From contig CAVSEK010000009.1 of assembly GCA_963726975.1 (NCBI GenBank), forward strand, positions 1 to 64,000: 64,000 bases of DNA. The letters are read 5' to 3'. The stretch is from CAVSEK01 sp963726975 (lineage in GTDB: Bacteria; Actinomycetota; Actinomycetes; Mycobacteriales; SCTD01). The notes beneath the pieces were generated by a model that made no database searches, was not told where the DNA came from, and saw only the letters and a list, made by a program, of their open reading frames with translations. Position numbers and translations under genes: made by a program. Shown here one piece after another: positions 1 through 11,276 of the stretch; within the stretch, counting starts at the first letter, position 1, and the number at the start of each line of letters is the position of its first letter.

Positions 1-1984
1 AGCGGCACGTGCTGCCACGCGGGCGAGCGCGTCCTCGGTCACGCGGTGTCGGGTGGCGGGCGCCGGCGCGGACCAGGCGTCCAGGGCGGGGTCGAGGTGG
101 GCGAGCCCGGCGACCAGCTCGCCGGAGGCGTCGGGACCCGGCAGCACGGCGTGCTTGCGCACCGCGTGCAGGTGGTCGGCGGCGCCCCGCGGGTGCCCGT
201 CGGCCACGCAGACGACGGTCCACAGGTCGGTCACCGCCTCCGGGCGCGCCGGGTCGCGGTGCAGCCCGCGACCGTGCAGCCGCTGCACGGCCGGCGGCGA
301 CGCGCCGGAGGTGAGGTCGACGACGACGTCGACCGCCGGCGCGTCCCAGCCCGGTGCCGAGCAGCTCGCGGGTGCTCACCGAGCACCCCGCTCCCGCCGC
401 TGGTGAGGTAGTCGGTGACGAGCGGTCCCCACACGCGCGGGCCCCAGCCCGGCCGGTCGCTCACCAGCTCGTAGAGGGCGAGCCCGTCCAGCGGCACCGA
501 GCGCAGGCCGGGCACGCCCTGGGCCGCGCACCAGCGCCGCAGGGCCTGCGCCACGTCCGGCGCTGCGGCGACCCGCCGTCCGGTCACGAGGACCGGGCGG
601 GTGCGGGTGCCCAGCTCGCCGGTCGCCAGCGCCCGCAGGGCCAGGCGCGCACCGGTGGCGCTGCGGCCTGGGGCGGGGTCGTCGTCGGCGTCGCAGACCA
701 CGAGCGCGCGCAGCGCGTCGCCCCGCGCGTCGAGCTCGGCCCGGAGCACCCGGGCGGCCGCCAGGGGCTTGGCCGCCGAGCGGGCCACGAGCAGGTCCAC
801 CGGGGAGGCGGTCGGCCGCAGCCCCCCGCGGGTCAGCCGCCGGCCGAGCCCGGGCAGCACGGCGGCGACCTCGGCGAGCAGGGCCCGGTCGGCCGGGTCG
901 TCGGAGGGCTCGAGGTGCTCCAGGGCGTACGCCCCGAGCACCACCGCCCAGTCCTGGGCCGCCGCAGGCGCCCGGTGCTGCTGCTGCAGCCGGGCGCCCG
1001 GCGGCAGCGCGAGGTGGCCGGCCGCGGCCAGTCGCAGCGCGGCCCGGGACAGCTCGGGCTCGCTGGCCGCCCAGGCCGACCAGGACAGCGCCGCACCCGC
1101 CGCGTCGAGCGGGCGCAGCTGGGTCCGGCGGGCCAGCCAGGCGGGCAGCGGCAGGCTCCCGGCGCCCTGCAGGAGCCGCCGGGTCAGGGACTCGAAGCGC
1201 TCCGCCTCGGGGGCCAGGGCCGCGAGCTCGTCGGGCAGCGGCTCGCAGTAGGCGACCAGGTGCTGCGACGCGCTGGCGGCGCCCTCGCGCACCGCAGCGC
1301 CCAGCGGCTCCGACAGCACGGGCGGGCCGAGCAGGTCGGTAGCGGCGGCGCGGGCGCGCGGCGGGAGCCGGGCCGGGGAGGTGCTGGCCAGCCCGAGGAC
1401 GTGGGTGCGCGGCCCGAGCGCGCGCACCACGGCCGTCGCGAGGGGCCCCCAGCTCTCCAGCAGCGCGTCGGCGTCGTCGAGCACGACGAGCCAGGGGCCG
1501 GCGCGCGCGGCGCGCTCGACGAGGTCTCGACCGGCCGGGTGCAGCAGGGCGAGCAGGTCACCGCGCCCGCGCACGGCGGCGCTGCGCTGGGCGCTCAGGT
1601 CGGCGTCGGCCCGAGCGCTCTGCGGGCGCTCCCAGACGGTCAGGTCCGACCAGGGCAGCACGACCAGCGGCCCCGGCGCGCGCTCGCCGCTGGCCCGCAC
1701 CGGCGGCGGGCCCTGCTCGGGCAGGAAGTCCCGCCAGGCGCGCAGCCACTGCTCCTGCACGACCGGGTTGGCGCAGAGCACCAGCGTGTTGCGGGCGCCG
1801 CGCCGGGCGACCTCGAGCCCGACCGCCGTCTTGCCGGCGCCGGGCGGCAGGACCACCAGTGCCCGGCCGCTGCCGCCGCGCTCGGCGCCCGCGGCCGGCC
1901 CGAGCGCGCGGTCGACCGCGTCGAGGGCGCGCTGCTGCCCCGCCCTCCACCGTCCGCGGTAGGCGCAGGCGTCCCACCCGGTGC

Positions 1985-1988
<4 letters not shown>
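1..1988 (-). CDS. DEAD/DEAH-type helicase (3' end outside window, two frameshifts)
   Basis: This is a superfamily 2 nucleic-acid helicase-like ATPase. A Walker A motif, PPGAGKT, lies about 50 residues in. A Walker B-like DDAD lies near residue 170, and a motif VI-like segment (QRLHGRGLHRDP) lies in the C-terminal part. The C-terminal frame is only continuous if one extra base is removed near 380 and another near 352, which restores VSTRELLGTGWDAP. The gene continues beyond base 1. The start is uncertain: the frame opens with CTG AGC ACC at 1988, overlapping the glgX stop, and no ATG or GTG is in frame nearby, so a sequence error or an upstream start is possible. It follows glgX directly on the same strand, so co-transcription is likely. 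The substrate is unknown. Confidence 0.7.
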
Positions 1989-4114
<2,126 letters not shown>

Positions 4115-4143
4115 TCCCTGATCCTGCCGGACGTCGGGCCCGG

Positions 4144-5082
4144 TCAGGTCCCGGCCCGGGCGGCCGGGCGGCGCGACGGCAGCCGGGCGGTGCGGCGCCG
4201 CTCCCGCGGCAGCAGGTCGCGCAGGGCCGTCCCGGCGGGCAGCACGACCGCGGAGCCGCGCCGGCGGCGCTCCAGCATCGCGTGCACGACGAGCGCGTTG
4301 CGCAGCAGCGTCGCGAACTCCTCGGGGCGCGACAGCAGCCAGCCGTGCCGCCCGCGGACGACCTCCGCGGGCAGCGCGGACAGCACGTCGCGCAGCTGGC
4401 CGCGCCCGATGAGGGTGTCCCGGTCGCTCCAGACGAAGAGCACCGGCAGGCCGCGGTCCACGAGCGCCCGGGCCTGCGGGGCCAGCGAGGCGGTGAGGGC
4501 CAGCCGCGCGGTCAGGGCCAGGGTGACCGGTCGGCGCACGAGGTTGGGCACGACGGCCCGCACCATGGCCGGTGCCGACCGCAGCAGGTCGCGGGGGTGC
4601 AGCTCGGCCAGCGCGCGGACCGCCCAGCGCGGCCACGAGCCGTCCGACAGCCCGCCGCCCCCCGGCGCCCCGCCGACCGAGTTGAGCAGGGTGAGCGAGC
4701 GCACGAGGTCGGGCCGGTCGGTGGCCAGCTGCAGCGCGACGCCGCCGCCGAACGAGTGGCCGGCGACGAAGACCGGGACACCGAGGTCGAGCACGTCGAG
4801 CAGCCGGCCGACGCGGGTGGCGTACTCCGCCAGGTCGATCTCGAGCAGGCCCGGGCCGTCGCTGCCGCCGAAGCCGGGCAGGGCGGGGGCGAGCACCCGC
4901 ACTCCCGCGGACGTGAGCCGGCGCAGCCCGTCGGCGTACGTGGCCGGTGTCATGCCCCAGCCGTGCAGGAACAGCAGCGGGTCGCCGTCGGCGGGCCCGG
5001 TCTCCACGAGGCGCACCCGGGCGCCGTCGACGACGACGGTGCGCCGGTGCACGGGCGGCAGCGGGGCCGGCGACGAGGGCAT
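4144..5082 (-). CDS. Alpha/beta-fold hydrolase
   Basis: A 312-residue alpha/beta hydrolase. The oxyanion/HGW motif LFLHGWG follows the first strand, the nucleophile elbow is GHSFGGG near residue 107, an Asp lies in VWSDRD, and the catalytic His is in GRHGWL. The substrate cannot be inferred. The ATG at 5082 is chosen because a GGGAGAG ribosome site lies just upstream. A longer in-frame reading to 5241 would add a low-complexity His/Arg/Pro stretch that is only the translation of a GGCGGT repeat. The stop lies 29 bp before the GTG of glgX on the same strand. Confidence 0.85.
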   Translation of the reverse strand: MPSSPAPLPPVHRRTVVVDGARVRLVETGPADGDPLLFLHGWGMTPATYADGLRRLTSAGVRVLAPALPGFGGSDGPGLLEIDLAEYATRVGRLLDVLDLGVPVFVAGHSFGGGVALQLATDRPDLVRSLTLLNSVGGAPGGGGLSDGSWPRWAVRALAELHPRDLLRSAPAMVRAVVPNLVRRPVTLALTARLALTASLAPQARALVDRGLPVLFVWSDRDTLIGRGQLRDVLSALPAEVVRGRHGWLLSRPEEFATLLRNALVVHAMLERRRRGSAVVLPAGTALRDLLPRERRRTARLPSRRPAARAGT

Positions 5083-5113
5083 GCGGCTCTCCCGGGGGCA
5101 GGGGCGGGGCGTA

Positions 5114-5179
5114 CGGCGGTGGCGGTGTGGCGGTGGCGGACGGCGGTGGCGGTGGCGGTGGCGGACGGCGGTGGCGGTG
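5114..5179. repeat. GGCGGT-type simple repeat between genes
   Basis: The stretch between the hydrolase and the acidic hypothetical gene consists of imperfect copies of GGCGGT/GGCGGA. It is a low-complexity tract sitting where the promoter or leader of the hydrolase would be. Copy number is likely variable and hard to assemble. No coding role is supported. Confidence 0.75.
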
Positions 5180-5237
5180 CTCGTCCTGGACATCGGCAGT
5201 CCGGGGCAGGGCTGGAGGGTCGACGGCGACCCGGCGG

Positions 5238-5990
5238 TCAACCGACCCCCGGGGGGTCGTCGTGGCCGGGGCCGGCGTCGGCGTGCAGGCGCGCGTGCAC
5301 GCCGGCCAGCCGGGCGTGCGCCTCGCTGCTGCCGGGGCGGCCGTGGGCGAGGACGAGGTGCCCGACGAGCTTCTCGTGGTCGACGAGCAGGTCGGTCCAG
5401 GTGGCGACGAGCGAGGCCGCGGCGACCAGCGCCTCCAGGCGCACCCGCACGGGCAGCAGCAGGAGCCCGCGCTCGAGGGCCAGCACGAGGTCGTCGGGCA
5501 CCAGGCCGGGGACCGGCACCGCCTCGCCCGGGTCGTCCAGGTCGGTCAGGCCGGTCAGGCCGGTCAGGTCGTCCAGCGACAGCACCTCGTCGCGGTCGGC
5601 GACGGCATCGCCCGCCGCGGCGGTGCCCAGGCCGTCGTCACCGCCGAGCTCGTCGTCAAGCTCGTCGTCGAGGTCCAGCGCGTCGTCGTCCTCCAGCGCG
5701 TCCTCGGCGGCGTACGCCGCCTCGAGCTCGGCCAGCGACAGGCCGGCCTCCGCGGCCCAGCGGGCCTCCTCCTCGAGGTCGACGTCCTCGGGCAGCACGG
5801 CGAAGAAGGCGTCCTGCCAGCGCTCGAGCAGCTCGCGGACGGCCTCGCACCGGTCCAGCGCCCGCTCGAGGTCGCGCTCGGCCGGCCGGAGCAGACCGAC
5901 GGCCAGCGCGGCCGCCACGTCGCCCGGCAGGTCGTCGAGGGGGTCGCTCGAGGAGACGGTGTGCACCACACCGCGGGAGTCCCGGAACAC
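5238..5990 (-). CDS. Acidic protein of unknown function
   Basis: Product not recognised. About 250 residues, strongly acidic, with a run of alternating Asp/Glu/Leu in the middle (around EDDDALDLDDELDD) and a more hydrophobic Leu/Val-rich C-terminal third. No signal peptide or clear membrane segment is seen. The GTG at 5990 is preferred because a -10 box TAGTGT ends 7 bases upstream, the leaderless layout seen elsewhere in this window. An alternative GTG at 6023 would add 11 residues but lies upstream of that box. Divergent from the enoyl-CoA hydratase gene. Confidence 0.6.
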   Translation of the reverse strand: MFRDSRGVVHTVSSSDPLDDLPGDVAAALAVGLLRPAERDLERALDRCEAVRELLERWQDAFFAVLPEDVDLEEEARWAAEAGLSLAELEAAYAAEDALEDDDALDLDDELDDELGGDDGLGTAAAGDAVADRDEVLSLDDLTGLTGLTDLDDPGEAVPVPGLVPDDLVLALERGLLLLPVRVRLEALVAAASLVATWTDLLVDHEKLVGHLVLAHGRPGSSEAHARLAGVHARLHADAGPGHDDPPGVG

Positions 5991-5997
5991 GCCCGGA

Positions 5998-6007
5998 ACA
6001 CTAGGGT
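5998..6007. promoter_or_regulatory. Overlapping divergent -10 boxes sharing CTAG
   Basis: TAGGGT reads rightwards (6002-6007) toward the enoyl-CoA hydratase gene and TAGTGT reads leftwards (6003-5998) toward the acidic hypothetical gene. The two boxes share the CTAG core, so the two promoters should be mutually exclusive if both are used. The leftward transcript would be leaderless (GTG at 5990). The rightward one would carry a leader of about 60 bases with a good ribosome site. Confidence 0.5.
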
Positions 6008-6076
6008 CCGCAGCGACGGGCACCGGTCCGCCGCACCGGCGACCGCGACGAGACGGCGACAGTGGAGGTACGGGGC

Positions 6077-6856
6077 ATGGGCGAGTTCGTGCGGCTCGAG
6101 GTCGAGGACGCGATCGGCACCATCCGGCTGGACCGGCCGAAGATGAACGCGATCAACGGCCAGCTGCGGGCGGAGCTGCACGACGTGGCCGTGGAGGCCC
6201 GCGACCGCGACGACGTGCGCGCGGTCGTCGTCTACGGCGGGGAGCGCGTCTTCGCCGCCGGTGCCGACATCAAGGAGATGTCCGGGCTGACCTACTCCGA
6301 CATGGTCAGCTGGGGCACCCAGCTGCAGGAGGCGCTCAAGGTCGTCGCCCGGCTGCCCAAGCCGGTCGTGGCCGCGATCACCGGCTACGCGCTCGGCGGC
6401 GGCTTCGAGCTGGCGCTGGCCTGCGACTTCCGCGTCGTGGGGGAGCGCGCCAAGGTGGGCGTGCCCGAGATCCAGCTCGGGGTCGTCCCGGGCGCCGGCG
6501 GCACCCAGCGGCTGACCCGCCTGGTCGGGCCGGCGAGGGCCAAGTCGATGGTCTTCACCGGCCGCCACGTCGGGGCCGAGGAGGCGCTCGCGCTCGGCAT
6601 CGCCGACGCGGTCGCGCCGGACGCGGGGGTCTACGACGCCGCCCGCGAGATGGCGGCGCAGTACGCCGCGGGGCCCGCCGTCGCGCTGCGTGCGGCCAAG
6701 CAGGCCATCGACGACGGGCTGGAGATGGACCTCGACGCCGCGCTGCGGCTGGAGTCGGCGCTGTTCGCCGGGCTCTTCGCCACCGAGGACCAGAAGACCG
6801 GGATGTCGTCCTTCCTCGAGAGCGGCCCGGGCAAGGCCCGCTTCGCCGGGCGCTGA
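6077..6856 (+). CDS. Enoyl-CoA hydratase/isomerase family protein
   Basis: A 259-residue crotonase-fold enzyme, probably hydrating trans-2-enoyl-CoA in fatty-acid beta-oxidation. The CoA/oxyanion segments are visible: FAAGADIKEM near residue 58 and ALGGGFELALACD near 108. Both catalytic glutamates of classical hydratases appear present (FELAL-type and PEIQLG segments). The ATG at 6077 follows GGAGGT at 7-base spacing, so the upstream GTG at 6062 is not used. It precedes etfBA, which would accept electrons from the acyl-CoA dehydrogenase step of the same pathway. Confidence 0.9.
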   Translation: MGEFVRLEVEDAIGTIRLDRPKMNAINGQLRAELHDVAVEARDRDDVRAVVVYGGERVFAAGADIKEMSGLTYSDMVSWGTQLQEALKVVARLPKPVVAAITGYALGGGFELALACDFRVVGERAKVGVPEIQLGVVPGAGGTQRLTRLVGPARAKSMVFTGRHVGAEEALALGIADAVAPDAGVYDAAREMAAQYAAGPAVALRAAKQAIDDGLEMDLDAALRLESALFAGLFATEDQKTGMSSFLESGPGKARFAGR

Positions 6857-6928
6857 CGGCCGTACGGGGGCTCCTGCCGCGGCACGGCGGAGCGCCCGCG
6901 CGGCGCGCGTCACGTTGCGAGCAGGCTA

Positions 6929-6947
6929 CCGACGGGTAACCTGTCGG
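6929..6947. promoter_or_regulatory. 19-bp palindrome upstream of etfBA (candidate operator)
   Basis: CCGACGGGTAACCTGTCGG is an imperfect dyad centred on the A at 6938: eight of nine base pairs match, with one G/T mismatch. It sits about 45 bases upstream of the proposed etfB -10 box. The length and central TAA resemble TetR-family sites. The regulator is not identified. Confidence 0.45.
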
Positions 6948-6983
6948 GTGCGGGCCTGCCGCAGCCTCCGAGTTGCCGGACGT

Positions 6984-6989
6984 TACGGT
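6984..6989 (+). promoter_or_regulatory. Proposed -10 box of etfBA
   Basis: TACGGT within the 216-bp gap before etfB, preceded by TTGCCG about 7 bases upstream, which is too close to act as a -35. The transcript would start near 6996 and carry a leader of about 77 bases. Support is the motif alone. Confidence 0.35.
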
Positions 6990-7072
6990 GACCCGCACTG
7001 TTGCTCGAGTGCCCCCCCGCGCGCGCGGACCTGCCGCGACGCCCCGAGGCTGACGGAGGTCGGCGTCCCGCC

Positions 7073-7852
7073 ATGAACATCGTCGTACTGGTGAAGCAGG
7101 TGCCCGACACCTGGGCCGAGCGCAAGCTCGACGCCTCGACCAAGACCCTCGACCGCGCGTCGGTGGACGTGGTCATGAACGAGATCGACGAGTACGCCGT
7201 GGAGGAGGCGCTGCGCCTCAAGGAGGCCCAGGGCGGCGAGGTCACCATCCTCACGATGGGCCCCGCCCGCGCGGTGGAGACGATCCGCAAGGCGCTGTCC
7301 ATGGGCGCCGACAAGGCCGTGCACCTGTCCGACGACGCCCTGGCCGGCTCGGACGCGCTGCAGACCTCCTACGCCCTCGCGCAGGTGCTCGGCACCCTCG
7401 AGTACGACCTCGTGCTCGCCGGCTCCGAGGCGACCGACAGCCGGATGTCGGTCATGACCGCGCTGCTGTCCGAGCGCACCGGCAAGCCGCAGCTGTCCGG
7501 GGCCCGCAAGGTCACCGTCGACGGCGGCACCGTCCGCATCGAGCGGCAGAACGAGTCCGGCTACGACGTCGTCGAGGCCGCCACCCCGGCCTTCGTCTCG
7601 GTCGTCGAGAAGATCAACGAGCCGCGCTACCCGTCCTTCAAGGGCATCATGGCGGCGAAGAAGAAGCCGCTCACGACCGTCGCGATCGGCGACGCCGGCA
7701 TCGAGGCCGGCCAGGTCGGGCTGCAGTCCGCGCCCTCGCAGGTCGTCGAGTTCAGCAACAAGCCGCCGCGCCAGGCGGGCCAGGTCGTCAAGGACGAGGG
7801 CGACGGCGGCACCAAGGTCGCCGAGTTCCTCGCGTCGCAGAAGTTCGTCTGA
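7073..7852 (+). CDS. etfB: Electron transfer flavoprotein beta subunit
   Basis: A 259-residue EtfB/FixA protein starting MNIVVLVKQVPDT, with the characteristic MNEIDEYAVEEAL segment near residue 40 and the AMP-binding region GSEATDSRMSVM near 120. It forms a heterodimer with EtfA and carries electrons from acyl-CoA dehydrogenases to the respiratory chain. GGAGGT lies 12 bases before the ATG. The gap to etfA is 16 bp, so the pair is an operon, as in most actinomycetes. Confidence 0.97.
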   Translation: MNIVVLVKQVPDTWAERKLDASTKTLDRASVDVVMNEIDEYAVEEALRLKEAQGGEVTILTMGPARAVETIRKALSMGADKAVHLSDDALAGSDALQTSYALAQVLGTLEYDLVLAGSEATDSRMSVMTALLSERTGKPQLSGARKVTVDGGTVRIERQNESGYDVVEAATPAFVSVVEKINEPRYPSFKGIMAAKKKPLTTVAIGDAGIEAGQVGLQSAPSQVVEFSNKPPRQAGQVVKDEGDGGTKVAEFLASQKFV

Positions 7853-7868
7853 GAAGGGCTGGAGAGCA

Positions 7869-8822
7869 ATGGCTGAGGTCCTGGTCCTCGTCGACCACGT
7901 CGAGGGCACCCCGAAGAAGGTCTCCTACGAGCTGCTCACGCTCGCCCGCTCGCTCGGCGAGCCGTCGGCCGTCGTGCTCGGCAAGGGCGCGTCCGCCGCG
8001 GCCGAGAAGGTCGCCGCCTACGGCGCCGAGAAGGTCTACGTCAGCGAGGCCGAGGAGTTCGACTCCTACCTCGTGGCCCCCAAGGCCAGCGCGCTGGCCC
8101 AGCTGGTGGCGCAGGCCTCGCCGGCGGCGGTGCTCGTGCCGAGCAACGCCGAGGGCAAGGAGGTCGGCGCCCGCCTGGCCGTCAAGACCGGCAGCGGGCT
8201 GATCACGGACGCCGTCGGCGTGACCGGTGAGTTCGTCGCCGAGCAGCCGATCTTCGGCGGCAGCGTCGTCGTGCAGTCCAAGGTCGCCACCGGCACCCCG
8301 GTCATCGCGGTCCGCGCCAACTCGACCGCCCCGTCCGAGCAGGCCGGCGCCGGCACCGTCGAGCAGGTCTCGGTGACCTTCGCCGAGACCGACACGGCCG
8401 CCAAGGTCGTCGAGAGCGTCGTCGAGGACAAGGGCGGTCGCCCCAACCTGGGCGACGCGAGCATCGTCGTCTCCGGCGGCCGCGGCGTGGGCAGCCCGGA
8501 GAACTTCTCCATCATCGAGGCGCTCGCCGACTCCCTGGGTGCCGCTGTCGGCGCCTCCCGCGCCGCGACCGACGCCGGCTGGTACCCGCACCAGAACCAG
8601 GTCGGCCAGACCGGTCAGACCGTGTCGCCGCAGCTGTACATCGCCGTCGGCATCTCCGGGGCCATCCAGCACCGCGCCGGCATGCAGACCAGCAAGACCA
8701 TCGTGGCCATCAACAAGGACCCGGAGGCCCCGATCTTCGAGCTGGCCGACTTCGGCCTGGTCGGCGACCTGAACACGGTCGTCCCGACGCTCACCGAGGA
8801 GATCGGCAAGCGCAAGGGCTGA
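7869..8822 (+). CDS. etfA: Electron transfer flavoprotein alpha subunit
   Basis: A 317-residue EtfA/FixB. The N-terminal alpha/beta domain is followed by the C-terminal FAD-binding domain, with VSGGRGVGSPENF near residue 200, then GWYPHQNQVGQTGQTV and AVGISGAIQH, all diagnostic. It carries the redox-active FAD of the ETF dimer. The ATG at 7869 follows a GGAGAG ribosome site. A terminator-like hairpin follows 17 bp after the stop. Confidence 0.97.
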   Translation: MAEVLVLVDHVEGTPKKVSYELLTLARSLGEPSAVVLGKGASAAAEKVAAYGAEKVYVSEAEEFDSYLVAPKASALAQLVAQASPAAVLVPSNAEGKEVGARLAVKTGSGLITDAVGVTGEFVAEQPIFGGSVVVQSKVATGTPVIAVRANSTAPSEQAGAGTVEQVSVTFAETDTAAKVVESVVEDKGGRPNLGDASIVVSGGRGVGSPENFSIIEALADSLGAAVGASRAATDAGWYPHQNQVGQTGQTVSPQLYIAVGISGAIQHRAGMQTSKTIVAINKDPEAPIFELADFGLVGDLNTVVPTLTEEIGKRKG

Positions 8823-8838
8823 TCCTGCCCGCGCCCGC

Positions 8839-8871
8839 CGGCCCGGCCCTCCTCGCGGAGGCGCCGGGCCG
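8839..8871. terminator. Hairpin between convergent etfA and SDR genes
   Basis: An 8-bp arm CGGCCCGG (8839-8846) pairs with CCGGGCCG (8864-8871), with an inner CCTC/GAGG extension. It has no T-tract, as is common in actinobacteria. It can serve both convergent genes. Confidence 0.6.
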
Positions 8872-8885
8872 ACGCGGGTCCGGCG

Positions 8886-9794
8886 TCAGGCGAGGGCGTC
8901 GTACGACACGCCCGTCACCTCGAGGGAGACGTCCCACAGGCGGCGGGCGACCGCGTCGTCCTGCGCCGCGGCGGACCGGCCGACCATCTTCGGCGCCCCG
9001 CGGACCTCGAAGAACGCCGGGCCCCAGTAGGACCCCGGCGGCACGTCGGGCATCGTCGCGGCGTAGAGCGACGGCCAGGCGCCCTGCGCGTCGGACTGGG
9101 CGACGACCAGGTTGCCGACCTTCATGAACGCCTCGAGCAGCGCGTTGCCCTGACCGCTCTGCAGGTTGGTCGCCGCGTAGCCCGGGTGCGCCGCCGCGAC
9201 GAGCAGCCGCTCGCCGGCCCGCCGCTGCAGCTCGCGGGCGAAGAGCAGGTTGGCCAGCTTGCTCTGGCCGTACGCCCCCCACCTCGAGTAGGACTGCTCG
9301 CCCTGCAGGTCGTCGAGGGCGATCTTGCCCGTGCGGTGCGCGCTGCTGGAGACGACCACGACGCGCGGGTCGGGTGCCGCGAGCAGCTGCGGCAGCAGCA
9401 GGCCGGTCAGCGCGACGTGGCCGAGGTGGTTGGTGCCCAGCTGGCTCTCGAAGCCGTCGGCCGTGAGCCGCCGGGGCACCGCCATCACCCCCGCGTTGGC
9501 GACGAGCAGGTCCAGCGCCGGCGCCCGCCCGGCGACGTCGGCGGCGGCGGCGCGCACCGAGGCCAGCGAGGCCAGGTCCAGCGCGACGAGCTCGGCGTCG
9601 GCCGTCGGCACCTCCGCGCGGACGCGCTGCAGCGCCTGCTCACCGCGGCCCGGGTCGCGCACGGCCATGAGCACGCGCGCGCCGCGGCGGGCGAGCTCCA
9701 TCGCGGTGTGCAGGCCGAGGCCGCTGTTGGCGCCGGTGACCAGCGCGGTGCGCCCGGACTGGTCGGGGATGTCGGACGGTCTCCAGGAGCTCAT
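8886..9794 (-). CDS. Short-chain dehydrogenase/reductase (retinol dehydrogenase-like)
   Basis: A 302-residue classical SDR. The NAD(P)-binding TGANSGLG motif lies at residues 20-27, LLVANAGVM near 97, and the catalytic YGQSK near 175 with an upstream SSSAH serine. The basic residue after the first glycine loop (VRDPGRG) suggests NADP. The substrate is unknown; the closest recognisable group is retinol-dehydrogenase/oxidoreductase-type SDRs. Divergent from the PaaK-like gene. Confidence 0.9.
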   Translation of the reverse strand: MSSWRPSDIPDQSGRTALVTGANSGLGLHTAMELARRGARVLMAVRDPGRGEQALQRVRAEVPTADAELVALDLASLASVRAAAADVAGRAPALDLLVANAGVMAVPRRLTADGFESQLGTNHLGHVALTGLLLPQLLAAPDPRVVVVSSSAHRTGKIALDDLQGEQSYSRWGAYGQSKLANLLFARELQRRAGERLLVAAAHPGYAATNLQSGQGNALLEAFMKVGNLVVAQSDAQGAWPSLYAATMPDVPPGSYWGPAFFEVRGAPKMVGRSAAAQDDAVARRLWDVSLEVTGVSYDALA

Positions 9795-9831
9795 GGGCGA
9801 AGCGTCGCACCGCCGGCCCGCGGCGGCTCCC

Positions 9832-9837
9832 TAGACT
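9832..9837 (+). promoter_or_regulatory. Proposed -10 box of the PaaK-like gene
   Basis: TAGACT lies 36 bases before the GTG of the next gene, within the divergent gap. A GGGAG ribosome site follows at 9860-9868, consistent with a short leader. Confidence 0.45.
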
Positions 9838-9873
9838 CCGCCGGGTGCGACGACGGCGGACGGCGGGAGCGGC

Positions 9874-11250
9874 GTGACCGCCTGGGACCGCCGCGCCCCC
9901 GCCGAGCAGGCCCGCGCGCAGCAGACCGGCCTGCTGCGGCAGATGGTCGACGCGGTCGGCCCGGCCTCGCCCTTCTGGCGGGCCCGCCTGGCGGCCCTCG
10001 GCACGACGCCCGTGCAGGCGGGGACGCCCGACGGGCTGGCGGCCCTGCCCGCCGTCGGCGAGCGGGACGTCTGCCCCGACGGGGACCCGGCCGCCGCGGC
10101 CGCGCTGGTGCTGCAGACCGGCGAGCGGGGGTTCGCGCTGCACGCCGAGGGTCCGCTGCTGCGTCGCGCGCTGCTGCGCCGGCTGGTCGCGCCCGGCGCG
10201 TACGCCGCTGCCGTCGAGAGCGACACCCGGCCGACGTCGTACGTCTTCGCCGGTCTCGGCCTGCGCTTCCCGGTCGCCAGCACGCGCGGCGACCTCGACG
10301 TCGTCGCGCGGGCCGGCGCCCGGCTGTGGCAGGTGCTGGGCCTCGACCGCGGCGACGTGGTCGTCGGCGCGCTGCCGGACGGTGCCGAGCGGCAGGCGCT
10401 GCAGCTCGGCGCGCTCGGCGCCGGAGCACCCGCGCTGCTCGTCGAGCCGGCCGGGCTCGTCGAGGCGCTGCGGCTGCTCCCCGCGACGGTGCTCGCCCTG
10501 CCGTCGGCCCGCGCCGCCGTCCTCGTCGACGCCCTCCTCGACGACGCCCCCGCGCTGCGGACCGTGCTGCTCGTCGGTGCGCCGACCGCGCAGGAGCAGT
10601 CCGACGTCGAGGCGGTGGTGCGGGGGCGCGACGTCGCCGTGCTCGGCGTGCACGTGCCCGACGCCCACCGGCTCCCGTGGGCGCGGTGCCGGGCCTCGGC
10701 GGGCGGCGCCGACCCCGGACTGCACACGCTGCCCGACCTCGAGGTGCTGCACGTGGTCGACCCCGAGACGGCCGAGCCCAGCAGCGCCGGCGGCGAGCTG
10801 GTCCTCACCCAGCTCGGGCTGCGCGGGAGCGCGCTCGTCCGCTGGCGCACCGGAGACCTCGTCGAGGGGATCGAGCGCGGCCCGTGCCCGGCCTGCGGGC
10901 GCACGGTGCCGCGCGCGGTCGGCCTGCGGCGCCGCGCCCTCGTGCCGGTGCTGTCCCTGCGCGAGGGCGACCGGCCGGTCGACCTGCGCGGCGTGGCGGC
11001 GGCGCTGGCCGGCCGTCCCGACCTCCTGGACTGGCGCGTCGAGGTCGGGCCGAGCCCGCGCGACGGCGCCGACGAGCTGCTCGTGCACGTCGCGACGCTG
11101 CCCGGCGCGGACGTCGCCGAGGCCGTCGTCGCCGTCGCCCGGGACGTGCGCGCCGCCGCCGGCCTGCTGCCGACGCAGGTCGTCGTCGCCGAGCGCGACG
11201 ACCTGCCGGACGGCGACGGGCCCACCGCCCGGGTGGTGGCGGACCGCTGA
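9874..11250 (+). CDS. Phenylacetate-CoA ligase-like AMP-forming enzyme
   Basis: A 458-residue adenylate-forming enzyme related to PaaK. The best evidence is the C-terminal hinge WRTGDLVEGI followed by CPACGRTVPRA, the cysteine motif typical of PaaK-like proteins. The N-terminal ATP-binding loop is degenerate: no clear TSGTTG motif is visible near residue 80, where QTGERGFAL occurs instead. Catalytic activity and the acyl substrate are therefore uncertain. It starts GTG after GGGAG and is followed closely by the cysteine desulfurase gene, which has its own leaderless promoter. Confidence 0.7.
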   Translation: MTAWDRRAPAEQARAQQTGLLRQMVDAVGPASPFWRARLAALGTTPVQAGTPDGLAALPAVGERDVCPDGDPAAAAALVLQTGERGFALHAEGPLLRRALLRRLVAPGAYAAAVESDTRPTSYVFAGLGLRFPVASTRGDLDVVARAGARLWQVLGLDRGDVVVGALPDGAERQALQLGALGAGAPALLVEPAGLVEALRLLPATVLALPSARAAVLVDALLDDAPALRTVLLVGAPTAQEQSDVEAVVRGRDVAVLGVHVPDAHRLPWARCRASAGGADPGLHTLPDLEVLHVVDPETAEPSSAGGELVLTQLGLRGSALVRWRTGDLVEGIERGPCPACGRTVPRAVGLRRRALVPVLSLREGDRPVDLRGVAAALAGRPDLLDWRVEVGPSPRDGADELLVHVATLPGADVAEAVVAVARDVRAAAGLLPTQVVVAERDDLPDGDGPTARVVADR

Positions 11251-11276
11251 CCGCGCGGGGGCGAGCGCCTCGCGCG

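Noticed and set aside
5083..5241. N-terminal extension of the alpha/beta hydrolase to 5241
   Set aside because: It only translates a GGCGGT repeat into His/Arg/Pro; the ATG at 5082 has a proper ribosome site and gives the normal family start.
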